From Sipunculus nudus (taxonomy: Eukaryota > Annelida > Sipuncula > Golfingiida > Sipunculidae): a stretch of 64,000 bases of DNA. The notes beneath the pieces are model-generated. The model worked only from the letters and a program-made list of their open reading frames with translations, did no database searches and was not told the origin of the DNA. Made by a program: the position numbers and the translations under genes. Positions 37,528 through 51,120 of this stretch are shown here, piece by piece. Positions within the stretch are counted from its first letter, which is position 1; every line of letters starts with the position of its first letter. Where the stretch lies: the NCBI GenBank assembly GCA_026874595.1, contig CM049311.1, positions 56,688,453 through 56,752,452 on the forward strand, written 5' to 3'.

Positions 37528-38396
37528 GATTTGGGTGGTGATATGAGAATAACTGTACACCTGTCACAGCAGGGGATCTCCCCCAGTGACTGTAACAAAT
37601 CAGAAACCCTGGCATAGCTGATTTCCAGTGACCTGGAGTGGGACCCTGCATCTGTAATCAAAGCAAGTGACTACAGAAAAAAAATCAATAACTAGCTTAA
37701 TTTTCAAGCTTTTATTTTCAAATTTCAGATTTAGACAAATTAAATATTTATGTTTACATGCTGTGAAAATTAAATCAATGGTGCTTACAGGAAAAAAACG
37801 TGCCATGGTCAAAGTTGGGCAAAATTTAAGGTACTGATTTTTTTTATGCTAATAACTTAAAAAATTTACAAAATTCAGATCTAATTTTGGGTAAACAATT
37901 GAACCTTAATTAAACATAGTTATATACTTGAGAAAATAGACTCTAGTTTCAAAATTTTTCATGTTAAGTGAGTTATTATTTTTCCTAATTTTTTACAAAG
38001 TCCATTATGTTTGGGCCCATAACTTATAGAATTTATACTTTACAGACTCAATTTCTGGCATGTACATAGGAACTATATAGAGGAATATTTATGGTAAATA
38101 TAAGGAAAAACAGATGAGTGGTTTTGATATTAGGCTGTCCTGAAGTGTGAAAATAGGATTTTAATAAAAAATTGAGGTTTTTCCTTAATTTCTCAAAGGA
38201 ACGAAGTCGCAAAGACCCAGTTTTCGGCTTGGTAGGAGATCTTGGGGACATCTAACATTATGCTGAATTTTGGATTCCTAGGTCTTACGGTTTCAAAACG
38301 TGCTACATCTACGGACGGACGGACGGACAGCTGACGGACGACGGACAATGGACCACGACTATAGCTCAGATGACTTATAGTCAGCTGAGCTAAAAA
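36479..38396. mobile_element. Family A element, complete copy (1.9 kb)
   Basis: Left end acaagggacctatgggtcac at 36479, right end gctgagctaaaaac at 38396 with the full hairpin, preceded by (ACGG)n at 38312-38330. Its interior, 36920-37850, is closely repeated at 44610-45437. A 42-base G run at 37485-37526 sits where the related copy has five G. No intact protein frame; the proline- and glycine-run frames across it are artefacts of the homopolymer. Confidence 0.8.
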
Positions 38397-38399
38397 CAA

Positions 38400-40825
38400 C
38401 TAAGTACTATATATATCTGCTTACCTTAGTGACTTCATGATGTAGGACTTGACTAAATGATTAAAATGACTGTGTCAATCAAAAGATCAACCTACATGTC
38501 CCTTTGGACTTACTCAAAATAGCTTACTCACTGGGTATTCCAAAGCTGACCTAGCACCACAGATCTGCACACTTCCTTGTTTGTATCAAATGTGCTTGGA
38601 GACTCCATTTTTGGGGAGACACAATTTTAGCTGAGCCTAGCATGGATAAAGCTTGACCCACAGAGTGAGGAGCAAACAGCCTGGAACGCCCATGTTATTT
38701 CCACCTTTATAAAAAAAAAATCTTCTCTTAACTGTATAGTGAATGACTCCACTGCATGTGTGTCCTTGTAATGGGACCATTGAATGACATATTATGTAAA
38801 CTTGGATATTGTACTTGATGACCTTTCTGGGTACCTTGATGGGGATACAATAATTCATGTCTTTATGCAGGAACTTACTCTGTCATTGCTAAGCCCTACA
38901 TGTGTTTCATTTTGAATTATTTTATTTATTTCATTTTGCATCATGCTATGAGGAAACACATTTTTTCTCAAGGTCTGAGTAGTTAAGCTAGTATATATGT
39001 TGTCACTGAGGCCTATAATTAGCTCAGCTGTAAATTCTGTACAGCACTCCATCCTGGACCATGCATTCACAGGACTATAATTAGTAATATCCCTGTTTGA
39101 GGGCGTTTATAAGCTGATAACAACAGTACAATAACCACAGAGCTTTATGAGTAATGATTTGGTTTTGTATAAATAATATGTTTCAGAACACAATTCTTGA
39201 CCCTAAAGAGATGAAAATTAAACCAGACAACTCTCTGAAAACAGCCCTCCATCCACTACTTATATCAAATCACCTCTTAATTTTAATAAACTTTTCTCAG
39301 TCTCAATGCTGACCTCTTTCAAACCACCAAAATACTCCAGCAGAGGTCATTGCAAGTAGTGGGTACAGGCGGGAGACGTAGTACAAGAGTCCACACAAAC
39401 AAATGTTAAAAATCCCTGGATGGATCAGAATTTGTCATAAATACACAACCCAGTTGGCATTCATACTGGATGGATAGGGGCAAAGGGCCTTCTTTGATTT
39501 GTGATGTCAGCCACTGGAAAAATTGCACTTTAATGGCTTTCTATCCTAGTGTAATAATATTTCTGAAGAGAGCTTACATAAAAATTAGGCTGTGAGTGAA
39601 GACTTAACACAATAATACAAGTGACTCTATGAATCAAAGTATATATCCTATCTCTATGGTACCCACTGTTATTTCCTGCACCTTGCATGATTTGGCTGTC
39701 AATCAAATACCTTATGTAAGACATGCCTGTTTGCAATATGAATTTCACCAACCTTCAGGGAGATTTACCAGTCTCCTCCATTATACCAGGATATTTTTTT
39801 TTGTACATGGTGGATGCTGCTAGAAAGTAACTATAAAGATATTTAACTGATGGTCTTGTTTATTTTAAGCAAAAATGTTTTTGTAGGTGTTGTGATAAAT
39901 GATAAAAATATTTGTTTCTTCATCAAGATTTCCCCTGTGATTTTTCAAAAATACAAGTTATTCCACTCTGAAATCTGTTTCAACCTGTACTTGTTTCTTT
40001 CATGTGTTCTAACTAATTCTGTGTATGCCACAACTTACCTGTGTAATTATCCACACCCGACGGTCCCTTAAACAGGCTCCAAGTAAATCAGGTTTTAGCT
40101 ATATACAGTTGACTCCCATGCAGACCAAGGTTATATAATTTCCAGGGTAATATTAATTTTATTGATTTTCTATGATCATATAAAATATATCTTTCCATTG
40201 TTATTATGTTGCAGAGTTCTCAGTGACAGATGAATGCTTCAGTCATTCTTAATTACTGAAGATACAGAAAGGATCCTGTTCATAACAACAGTTAATCAAC
40301 TAGAAGATGTATAATATTTAGTTTGCCTTTTAAGGGTCACTTCAGGTGGTATTAAATGATTATATATATATGACTGGTTACTGAAGCTCACCAGTATACC
40401 TACTGTGCAGAATGTATTGATAACAAAGATCATATGCTGAACAGATGCTGAAAATCATGTTTCCAATTGGCAAGGACCTGAACCGAAAAACATCTTACCA
40501 GATTAGTATATCAAATCCAGGTCAGTGTGGTCTGGTTTCATTCATGAGAGTTTTTAAAGAATTAACTACAGAAAATAAAAGCATGAGAAGGGCACTGACC
40601 CAGATATGATTAATCACTGCATTGGACATTACTCAAAATGATTCAAATAAGTTTATAACATACATCATATAAACACCTGACTGTATCAAGTGTGACCTTG
40701 ACAGCATCTGTACTCCAGAAGTGATGGATAATGTATCTTTAAAGGGTTAAGATATTTTAATGAGATTGGAATGTTATTCAGTGAACATTAACACAGATTT
40801 GTGATCAAGAAATGCATCACTGACT
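38400..40825. other. Gene-free stretch
   Basis: No recognised repeat or exon. Short open frames near 38637, 39530 and 39850 lack splice context and coding character. Confidence 0.45.
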
Positions 40826-41105
40826 AAATTGGTACCAACTACATTGGTACTGATTTTACTGGTACTGACATTGTTGGTACTAAGTTGGTACTATGTTGGT
40901 ACTATGTTGGTACTATGTTGGTACTATGTTGGTACTGACTATGTTGGCATTGACTTTATTGGGGTGACTATGATGGTACTACTTTTTGTTACAGACTATG
41001 TTAACTGTTACTGACTATATTAGTTTTTACTATATTGGTATTCACTATAATGGTACAAACTTTGATGGTACTGACTATATTTGTACTGACTTCAATACTG
41101 GTACA
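40826..41105. repeat. Short tandem repeat (actatgttggt)
   Basis: Four perfect 11-bp units at about 40890-40935, flanked by looser units such as gactatgttggtact of 14-20 bp. Clearly slippage-derived. Confidence 0.85.
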
Positions 41106-41339
41106 CGAAATCTGATTCAAATGTCTTGCTGAGGTCACAATTTACATGAATTTCAAATGCTTAAGAATTTTTTTTTTTAATTTTACTAGTACTTAAATCA
41201 CCCACTTTGTCCATAAACCTTGGAACACTGCTTAATAGATACATGTTCTCATGAATAAACTGTGCGAGATAATTGTTACTGACAGACAGGAACCCTAAAC
41301 TGCCAAAACAAAAATCAAGCCCAGCAGGTTCTTTTGGAA

Positions 41340-42855
41340 AAAGGTATAACCGTAAAGGGCATAGGTTTAGCCGAAGATTAACCATATCAGGAAGAGTTAT
41401 AACTATATAAGCAAGAGTTTAGCCATGTAAAAAAGAGGTTTAATCATATATAAGCCACAAGTTATTCCATATAAGCCAGGGACTTAACCATATCAGCCGG
41501 CAGTATAACCTATAAGCCAGAGGTATAAACATATAACAGCTTGAGTCTAGAGGTTAAACAATATAAGCCAGAGGTATCAGGGACAGTGAGGGTATACATG
41601 TCAGAGAATTAGCGGTATATGCCAGAGATTTAACAAAATAAGCAGGAGGTATATTGGTTACCATATAAGCCAGAGGTATAACTGTATAAGCCAGAAGTAT
41701 AACCATATAAGCCAGAGGAATAACTATGTTAGTCAGAGGTATAACCATATAAGCCCGAGGTATAACATTATGAGTTAGAAGTATAATAATATAAGTCAGA
41801 AGTATAACTGTAAAAGCCAGAGGTATAACATTATTTGTCAAAGGTAATAATAATATAAGCCAGAGGTGTAACCATATAAGCCACAGGTATAACAATATAA
41901 GTCAGAGGTATAACCATATACGTCAGAGGTATAACCATATTGGTCAGAGGTATAACCATATAAGCCCGAGGTATAACATTATAAGTCAGAAGTATAATAA
42001 TATAAGTCAGAAGTATAACTGTAAAAGCCAGAGGTATAACATTATTTGTCAAAGGTAATAATAATATAAGTCAGAGGTGTAACCATATAAGCCAGAGGTA
42101 TAACAGTATAAGTCAGAGGTATAACCATATAAGTCAGAGGTATAACCATATTAGTCAGAGGTATAACCATATAAGCCAGAGGTATAACATTATAAGTCAG
42201 AGGTACAATAATACAAGTCATAAGTATAACTGTAAAAGCTAGAGGTATAACATTATTTGTCAAGGGTAATAATAATATAAGTCAGAGGTATAACCATATT
42301 AGTCAGAGGTATAACCATATAAGCCAGAGGTATAACCATATTAGTCAGAGGTATAACCATATAAGCCAGAGGTATAACATTATAAGTCAGAAGTACAATA
42401 ATATATAACATAAGTCAGAAGTACAATAATATATAACATAAGTATAACTGTAAAAGCTAGAGGTATAAAATTATTTGTCAAAGGTAATAATAATATGAGT
42501 CAGAGGTATAACCATATATAAGCCAGAGGAATAATAATACAAGTCAGAGGTATAACATTATGTCAGAGGTATAACCAAATAAGCCAGAGGTATAAATATA
42601 TAAGCCAGAATTATAACCATAAATAAGCCAGAGGTATAACTATATAAGTCAGAGGTATAACCATTTAAGCCAGAGGTATAACCATATAAGCCAGAGGTAT
42701 AACAATTTAAGGCAGAGTTATAACCTTATAAGCCAGAGGTATAACCATTTATGGCAGATTTATAACTTTATAAGCCAGATGTATACTTTTATAAGCCAGA
42801 GGTATAATCATATGTAAGCCAGAGTAATAATAATATTATAAGTCAGAGGCTTAGC
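41340..42855. repeat. 21-bp minisatellite array with 211-bp higher-order period
   Basis: The unit is aaccatataagccagaggta t, about 70 copies. Since 21 is divisible by three, the minus strand stays open for long runs with a seven-residue cycle (MVIPLTY-like); this is not taken as a gene. The variant ttatttgtcaaaggtaataa occurs at 41831, 42042, 42253 and 42471, so blocks of about ten units (211 bp) were duplicated. Confidence 0.95.
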
Positions 42856-44269
42856 TAGATGATGTCACTGATATGCGACTAGAAATATATATGAAGATAT
42901 GATAACTTCAGGTTCATATTGCTAGGAGATATTGTTGCACATGACATCAATTAATAATCATCAATTCAATCAAATACTGGAAAAGGTTTTCAGATAATGT
43001 AAAATTACAGTAAAACTAAAATCTGAAACCTACAAAACCACATGAAACCAAAGCAATATGTTTAATTCCCCCAAAAAATCATGTCTCATTAAAATAAAAA
43101 TCTTGGTTCATGTTATTTCATTTACTAATAAATGTCTTGCACAAGTTTACAAACAGTGAGAGCCATATATATATATTTGATTTTCACAGCTCAAAACTGA
43201 CTGATACATAAAACCACTGCATGCTCCATTAAAATGTATCCATGGCTTCAGTGATGTCATCAGTTTCCTAAATACTCAAGATCATATTTATCTTGAAGCA
43301 TGATGAATTCTATATTAAATTTATGAACATGAAATATTGAATTTACCAACAAGATGGGTTGAGGCCTTTAATTTACTTAATAAAGTGTCTACATCATTTG
43401 ATGAACATGAAACATTAAATGTACAGAGGTCTTCAGCACTGGTGATGTGTCTACATAAATTTAATGAACATGAAATGTTAAATGAATAAATAAGCTTACC
43501 CTAAGCTTTGTCAAGCACTACATATCATGCATCATGCCATCGTGAAGATACAAAAGAGCAAAAGGACCAAGATGCCTAAATATAGATATAAGTTTTCAGC
43601 GATGTTGATATCAGGGCGTCTACCACACAGTACACTTTAGGCAATGATACACACAGGATTAATAACAAAGTTTAATTGCTGTGAACATTAGTTAGGGAAG
43701 TAATTTATATGTGAATTTGAATGAAAACACTTTTTAAGTCTCTGTGAGCATGACCCACATAAAGAACAAACTTGCTAACTTAATGTTGTATGGATTTCAA
43801 GCAACTTGCTCACTTTGAAATTTAGTCTTATATCATAATCAGTTACTGTCAAGCAAACATACAGTCTCATACATTAAGACAACAAGAACTTACAGTCTGT
43901 AATTAATCTAAATTCACAAACTTTTTTTTCAAAATGATGAGATATTGTTTATATTTAAGATACATGTAACATCCTTTTTTTAGTTATAGAGATACAAATA
44001 AAAGAGATAACAAGATAGTGATTTGTTGTGTTGCAAATAATAAGTAATCAAATATTAGATGGGGTGAAGGGGATTTACATAAACACAAATAGGAGTGGTT
44101 AAGCAAAAATATATAGCAACCAGACATTTTTTTGCACCAAGGGTGCCATAGTATCCCCAGGCAATTAATCCCTCCCCTTTAACCTTAAAGAATAGGCCCC
44201 CATCCCCAGAAGCATAGACTGACACTTGGCAAACCACTATGGTTTCTTCCATCTGTCAACTTGATAAAA
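42856..44269. other. Gene-free stretch with weak repeats
   Basis: At 43320-43490 the phrase tttaatgaacatgaaa.attaaat recurs three times. Otherwise nothing recognised. Confidence 0.45.
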
Positions 44270-44600
44270 ATATTTTTCACCAAAAATTGAATATTCAAGG
44301 TCAAGGCCACTCTCATAGGAGAGGTCATGATCCCAATTTAAATATGAGGATTGCAAAAACAGACAAATGTCTCTCCTCCATATGGGACTCCAAACCCCAA
44401 ATTTGAGGGGAAAAAATTAAATACATACAACTTCAAAAGTCACAGCATTCACATATAATTTTTATTCCTGCTGATTTGACCTTAAAGATGAAGGTCAAGG
44501 TCACTGGTTTTTTAACACTTCCAAGATTTTGGTAGAAACATTTCATGAATCGAATTTCATGAAAATATACTGAGTGGTTCAAGTAACAGGGTTCACAATA
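44270..44600. repeat. Family C repeat fragment
   Basis: Contains aaggtcaaggccactctcat and ttgaccttaaagatgaaggt with caaggtcactgg, the same units as at 23640 and 51395. Confidence 0.6.
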
Positions 44601-45437
44601 ATTCATATACTGGCTGAGGCAGGAAAATAATGAACAAATGCTTGTATTAGATAATCATTTTTTTATCACATCAATGTTTTTATGATAAGTTTATATTTCT
44701 ATACATTACCAAAATATAACATATATATCTGAATATAATTCATTGATTCATAATTCTAAATTCCATCATCATAAATCTCAATCTTGTCAGATAACACAAC
44801 ATCATGCATACATATGTTTATGTATTTTAAACACAAAAATATATCTTTTAAATTTGCAAAACAATAAATATCTAAAAATAATAATTGATTCAGATTTCAC
44901 AATTTTAAATTGTGCCTTTATTTATCTAAAATTTGCTTCATTTTTTTATTAATTTATGCATAATGATGGGTGCAATTATATTTTAATTTGTTAGAATTAT
45001 TTAAAAGAAAATTGATTTCTTTAAAAATGCTACATTAACACAACATGGCATCTTCTTGATTACACCTTGAATTACTTTTTCAAGGAAAGTTTTGTATACT
45101 AGAGTGGAAACAGCATTACAATTAAGAGGATTCAGCAAAAATAATAACAATTACTGCATAACATTTCGTGGTTGGGTTTGCAAGGGGGACTTCAAGTGAC
45201 CAGGAGCGGGCAGCCTGCATCTGGACATAGCAAGTGATGACAATAGAGCCTCAAGCAAAATTCAGTAACTAGCCTAATTTCAAGCTTTTATTTTCAAATT
45301 TCAGATTTAAAAAAATGAAATACTTATGTTTACATGCTATGAAAATTAAATCAACAGTACTCATACAAAAAATGTGCCATGGTCAAAGTGTGGCAAAATT
45401 TAAGGTACTGATTTTACTTTTATGCTAATAACTTAAA

Positions 45438-48400
45438 ACATGTGATCCATGGGTCATGACGCTCAGCTGACTGGGAAGAGATTCGCAAAAGGAAATTTTA
45501 TCATCTGAATGGTAGTATATACCCATTCAACTGAAGCATCAAACAGATTAACCAACAGGCCAAAATTGTGTCAGTATTTATATATCTCAAAATTAGAGAA
45601 AAAATGCTTAAAAAATACAAGTGGCTCCACCAGTCTGCAGAAACTAATAAAAAGACTTAATGGTCAATATGCATGCAAAGAATCATGGTGATCTCTGCAT
45701 TAATTGTTACAACTTCTGCTATGTAAACAGATGACAGCATCCTTAAAGGTATCAAAAATAGAGAAAAAAATTCGAAAAATTGAATAAAATATAGGTGGAA
45801 CCACCAGTCTGCAGAAATTGATGAAACACTCCATAAACAATATCCATCTAAAGAATCATGGTGATCTCTGCATTAGTTGTTCAGATACTTCAGCTTTTGT
45901 ATCAAATTGTTCATTATTCTGAGGGATACTTCGTAGTCCTATAGCTTGAAGGATATGGGAAACAGAGACCTAATTTCAGGTTTCCACAGACACTTTTCAT
46001 GGGCCTCCTTGCATGACAAGAATGCAGATTCTAGGTCCAGTTGTTATGATTTGTACCCTGTTGACAGATAACCACATCTTCAAAGGTCTCAAAAATAGAC
46101 AAAAAAATTTGTAAAAATTTGAAAAAATAGAGGTGGTGCACCCAGTCTGCAGAAACTGATGGAACACCTCATGGTCAATATGTATGCCAAAAATCATGAC
46201 CATCAGTGTTGTAGTTATTGAGATACTGCAGTTTTTGTATCAAATTTTTCATTATTCTTAGGGATACTTCGGAGTCCTATAGCTTAAAGGATATGGGTAA
46301 CAGAGACCTAATTTCATTTTCCATGGAGACTTTTCATGGATCTCCCTGTGTGTCAAGAATGAAGATTCTAGGTCCAGTCTATACAATTTGTGCCCTGTTA
46401 ACAGATGTTCATATCTTTCAAGGTCGCAAAAGTGCCATTGCTCAAAGGATATGGGTAACAGAGACCTAATTTCAGGTTTCCATGGAGACTTTTCATGGGT
46501 CTCCCCGTGTGTCAAGAATGAAGATTCTAGGTTCAGTCGTTAAGATTTGTACCCTGTTGACAGATAACTACATCCTGAAAGGTCTCGAAAATAGAGAAAA
46601 AAAATTATAAAAATTTGAAAAAAATACAGGTGGCACCACAGACTGCAGGAACTGATGGAACACCTCTTGATCAATATGTATGCCTAAAATCATGACCATC
46701 AGTGTTGTAGTTATTGAGATGTTGCAGTTTTTTTATCAAATTTTCCATTATTCTGGGGGGTTATTGGGAGCCCCACAGCTCAAAGGATATGGGTAACAGA
46801 GACCTAATTTCAGGTTTCCATGGAGACTTTTCATGGGTCTCCCTGTGTGTCAAGAATGAAGATTCTAGGTCCAGTCTTTACGATTTGTGCCCTGTTAACA
46901 GATGTTCACATTTTTAAAGGTCTAAAAATAGAGAAAACAATTCATAAAATATCGAAAAATATAGGTGGGGCCACCAGTCTGCAGAAACTAATGAAACATC
47001 TAATGATCAATATGTATGCCAAAAATAATGACCATCAGTGATGTGGTTAATGAGATTTTGAAGTTTTTTAATGAAATTTTTGACAATTCTGGGGGGTACT
47101 TTGGTGCCCCATAGCTCAAAGGATTTGGGTAACGGAGACCTAATTTCAGGTTTCCATGGAGACTTTTCATGGGTCTCCCTGTGTGTCAAGAATGAAGATT
47201 CTAGGTTCAGTCATTAAGATTTGTAAATTGTTGACAGATAACTACATCCTTAAAGGTCTCATAAATAGAGAAAAAAAATTATAAAAATTTGAAAAAATAC
47301 AGATGGCGCCACCAGACTGCAGGGACTCATGGAACACCTCTTGATCAATATGTATGCCAAAAATCATGACCATCAGTGTTGTAGTTATTGAGATGTTGCA
47401 GTTTTTTTTTTTATCAAATTTTCCATTATTCTGGGGGGTAATTGGGAGCCCCACAGCTCAAAGGATATGGGTAACAGAGACCTAATTTCAGGTTTCCATG
47501 GAGATTTTCATAGGTCTCCCTGTGTGTCAAGAATGAAGATTCTAGGTCCAGTCTTTACGATTTGTGCCCTGTTAACAGATGATCACATTTTTAAAGGTCT
47601 AAAAATAGAGAAAACAATTCGTAAATATCGAAAAATATAGGTGGCGCCACCAGTCAGCAGAAACTGATGAAACATCTAATGATCAATATGTATGCCACAA
47701 ATAATGACCATCAGTGATGTAGTTAATGAGATTTTGTAGTTTTTTTATGAAATTTTTGACAATTCTGGGGGGTACTTTGGGGCCCGATAGCTCAAATGAT
47801 TTGGGTAACGGAGACCTAATTTCTGGTTTCCATAGAGACTTTTCATGGGTCTCTCACTGTGTCAAGAATGAAGATTCTAGGTTCAGTCGTTAAGATTTGT
47901 AAATTGTTGACAGATAACTACATCCTTAAAGGTCTCATAAAAAGAGAAAAAAATTATAAAAATTTGAAAAAATACAGATCGCGCCACCAGACTGCAGGAA
48001 CTCATGGAACACCTCTTGATCAATATGTAGTTATTGAGATGTTGCAGTTTTTTTTTTATCAAATTTTCCATTATTCTGGGGGGTAATTGGGAGCCCCACA
48101 GCTCAAAGGATATGGGTAACAGAGACCTAATGTCAGGTTTCTATGGAGATTTTCATGGGTCTCCCTGTGTGTCAAGAATGAAGATTCTAGATCCAGTCTT
48201 TACGATTTGTGCCCTGTTAACAGATGATCACATTTTTAAAGGTCTAAAAATAGAGAAAACAATTTGTAAAATATCAAAGAATATAGGTGGCGCCACCAGT
48301 CTGCAGAAACTGATGAAACATCTAATGATCAATATGTATGCCAAAAATTATGACGATTAGTGATGTAGTTAATGAGATTTTGAAGTTTTTTTATGAAATT

Positions 48401-48989
48401 TATGACAATTCTGGGGGGTACTTTGGGGCCCCATAGCTCAAAGGATTTGGGTTACGGAGACCTAATTTCTGGTTTCCATGGAGACTTTTCATAGGTCTCT
48501 CACTGTGTCAACAAATGAAGATTCTAAGTCCAGTCTTTACGATTTGTGCCCTGTTAACAGATGTTCACATTTTTAAAGGTCTCAAAAATAGAGAAAAAAA
48601 TTCGTAAAAAATTGAAAAATACATGTGGCACCACCAGTATGCAGGAACTGATGGAACATCTAATGATCAATATGTATGCCACACTTCATGACCATCAGTG
48701 ATGTAGTTAATGAGATATTGAAGTTTTTGTATGAAATTTTTGACTATTCTGGGGGGTACTTTGGGGCCAAATAGCTCGAAGGATATGGGTAACAGAGACC
48801 TAATTTCTGGTTTCCATGAAGATTTTTTATGGACCTCTCAGAATGTCACGTTACAAGATTGTAAGTCCGGCGGTTACGATTTGCGCCAGGTTAACGGACA
48901 GACGGACAGACAGACAGATGGACAGACGGACGACGGACAAAGAGTGATCGCTTTAGCTCAGCATGACTGAAAGTCAGCTGAGCTAAAAA
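45438..48989. mobile_element. Nested family A element with 337-bp monomers
   Basis: Left acatgtgatccatgggtcat at 45438; right hairpin agctcagcatgactgaaagt cagctgagct and aaaaac at 48989. Before it is a (GACA/GACG) tract at 48895-48935. The interior is a tandem array: gagacctaattt starts at 45965, 46303, 46461, 46799, 47135, 47477, 47811, 48122, 48457 and 48795, i.e. mostly 334-342 bp with one short unit of 158 bp. Most monomers hold ggtggcgccaccagtctgca. No real coding frame. Confidence 0.85.
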
Positions 48990-49892
48990 CTAGAATACGG
49001 GTAGTCAACAAGCGATTACATGTATCCGCCAAAACTAGTGTAGGACGGGTGAAGTGAGGCATGGATTGAGTGGCAAGGGGAAATAGAGTTACATGTGTTA
49101 CATAATCGAATGGATCTCTGCCATGTAAACATGATTGTAGGTGGCACCACCTGTTATTTGAACGATAAACTATCCAATATGTATACACATGCAAAATTTC
49201 AAGTGGAAAAGTCAAACCACTGCAGAGATATGAGTGATTTTCTCCCACAGCAGACAAACAGATGGATGCTGTGCAAAAATGGCTGCAGGTGGCGCCACCA
49301 TTTTTGTGTATGTTATAAAAATATTCAAGGGCAACATTTGTGTAAAAAATTTTTCCTGATTGATCAAACGGTTCCCGAGATTTGAGCTTGGATGTCTGCA
49401 ACATTAACGTGAATGTAGGTGGCTCCACCTGTCATAAAATTCAAGAAAGCTATCTAGCATGTATACGCATGCTGAATTTTAGGTGAATTAGTCAAACCAC
49501 TGCAGAGATATGAGTGATTTTAACCCAAGGCAGATGAACAGATGGACACTGTGCAAACATGGTTCCAGGTGGCGCCACCTTTTTTGTGTATGTTATAAAG
49601 CTATCCAAGGGCTACATTTGTGAAAAAAAAATTTTCCTGATCGGTCAACAAGTTCCCGAGATATGTGGGTTTATGTGTGGAAACAGATGCACAAACGGAC
49701 GCTGGGCAGAGAGGAAAGGTCAGAGGTCAAGGCCACTTGGTTAGGCACCAGATCACATGTGACCTGATAATTTGTGTAAGTTTCAGAAAAATCTGTCCAG
49801 TAGTCTCAAAGGAGTTCTCCGGAAACGAACACGGCAGCGGCGGAACCCGGTCAAAAACATAGTATCCCAAAACTTCGTTTTGGCGGATACAA
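48990..49892 (-). mobile_element. Family B Helitron-like element, copy 1 (903 bp)
   Basis: Left end (3' end of the element on the minus strand) ctagaatacgggtagtcaac at 48990, preceded by A; right end ggcggatacaa at 49892, followed by T. Subterminal inverted repeat: gtatccgccaaaac near the left, gttttggcggatac at the right. Inside are four palindrome-bearing units (49140, 49288, 49418, 49568). Confidence 0.8.
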
Positions 49893-50102
49893 TTAAAAAA
49901 TTCAGATCTAATTTTGGGTAAACAATTGAATCTTAATTAAACAAAGTTATATACTTGAAAAAAAAGTCTCTAGTTTCATGTTAAGTGAGTAAATATTTTT
50001 CCTGATTTTTTACAAAGTACATTATGTTCGGGCCAATAACTTAAAGAAATTACACTTAACGGACTTCATTTCAGGCATGTAAATAGGAAATATAAATGAG
50101 AA

Positions 50103-51120
50103 CTAGAATACGGGTAGTGGACAAGCAACTACATATATCAGCCAAAATCAGAGTAGGATGGGTGAAGTAAGGCATGGATTGAGTGGCAAGGGAAAATAAG
50201 AGTTAGATGTGTTAAATATTGGCATGGATGTCTGCCACGTAAACATGATTGTAGGTGGTACCACCTGTAATTTGAACAAGAAACTATTCAAGATGTATAC
50301 ACATGAAAAATTTCAGGTGAAAAAGTCAAACCACAGCCGAGATATGAGTGATTTTATCCCACAGCAGACAAACAGATGGATGCTGTGCAAAAATGGTTGC
50401 AGGTGGCACACCGCCACCAGTTTCTTGAATGATAAAGAGCTATGTAAGATCTAATCACATGCAAATTTTCAAGAAGATACGTCTAACCAGTCCGGAGATA
50501 TAAGCATGGATGTCTGCAGTGTGAACATGAATGACGGTGGCGCCACCTGTCATAAAATCAAGAAAGCTATTCAGGATATATATACAGGCCAAATTTCAGG
50601 TGAATAAGTCAACCATTGCCAAGATAGGAGTGACTTTAGCCCAAGTCAAATGAATAGATGGAAGTTTTCATAAAATCAAGAAGGCTTTCCAGGATGTATA
50701 CGCATGCCAAATTTCTGGTGAATGGTGAATTAGTCAAACCACTGCAGAGATATGAGTGATTTTAACCCAAGACAGACCAACAGAGTGCAAACATGGTTGA
50801 AGGTGGCGCCACCATTTTCTGTGTATGTTATCAATCTATCCAAGGGATACATTTGTACAAAATCTTTTTCCTGATTGGTCAAACAAATCTGAAGATATGT
50901 GGGTAAATATGTCAAAACACAGATGGACGCACTGGAGAGAAAAAAGGTCAGAGGTCAATGCCAATTGGTTAGGCACCAGTTCACATGTGACCCGATAATT
51001 TATGTAAGTTTCGGAAAATCAGTCAAGTAGTCTCAAAGGAGTTCTCAAGAAACGAATGTGGCGGTGGTGGAACCTGGTCAAAAAGATAGGATCCACAAAA
51101 CTTTGTTTTGTCAAATACAA
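50103..51120 (-). mobile_element. Family B Helitron-like element, copy 2 (1018 bp)
   Basis: Begins ctagaatacgggtagtggac at 50103 after A, ends tcaaatacaa at 51120 before T. It lies cleanly inside a family A element whose intact form is known (aggaactatatagaggaata then tttatggtaa at 38065), so both ends are defined. The hairpin arms and inverted repeat are partly mutated. Confidence 0.85.

Noticed and set aside
37289-37661. Open frames with poly-glycine or poly-proline
   Set aside because: Made by the 42-base G run in a family A element.
41554-42263. Minus-strand open frames with repeated isoleucine/proline/tyrosine heptads resembling a membrane protein
   Set aside because: Direct consequence of a 21-bp tandem repeat with variable units; stops vary between blocks.
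48731-50454. Open frames of 60-156 codons across the family A and B elements
   Set aside because: They repeat with the monomers and appear in alternative frames in other copies; no protein family recognised.
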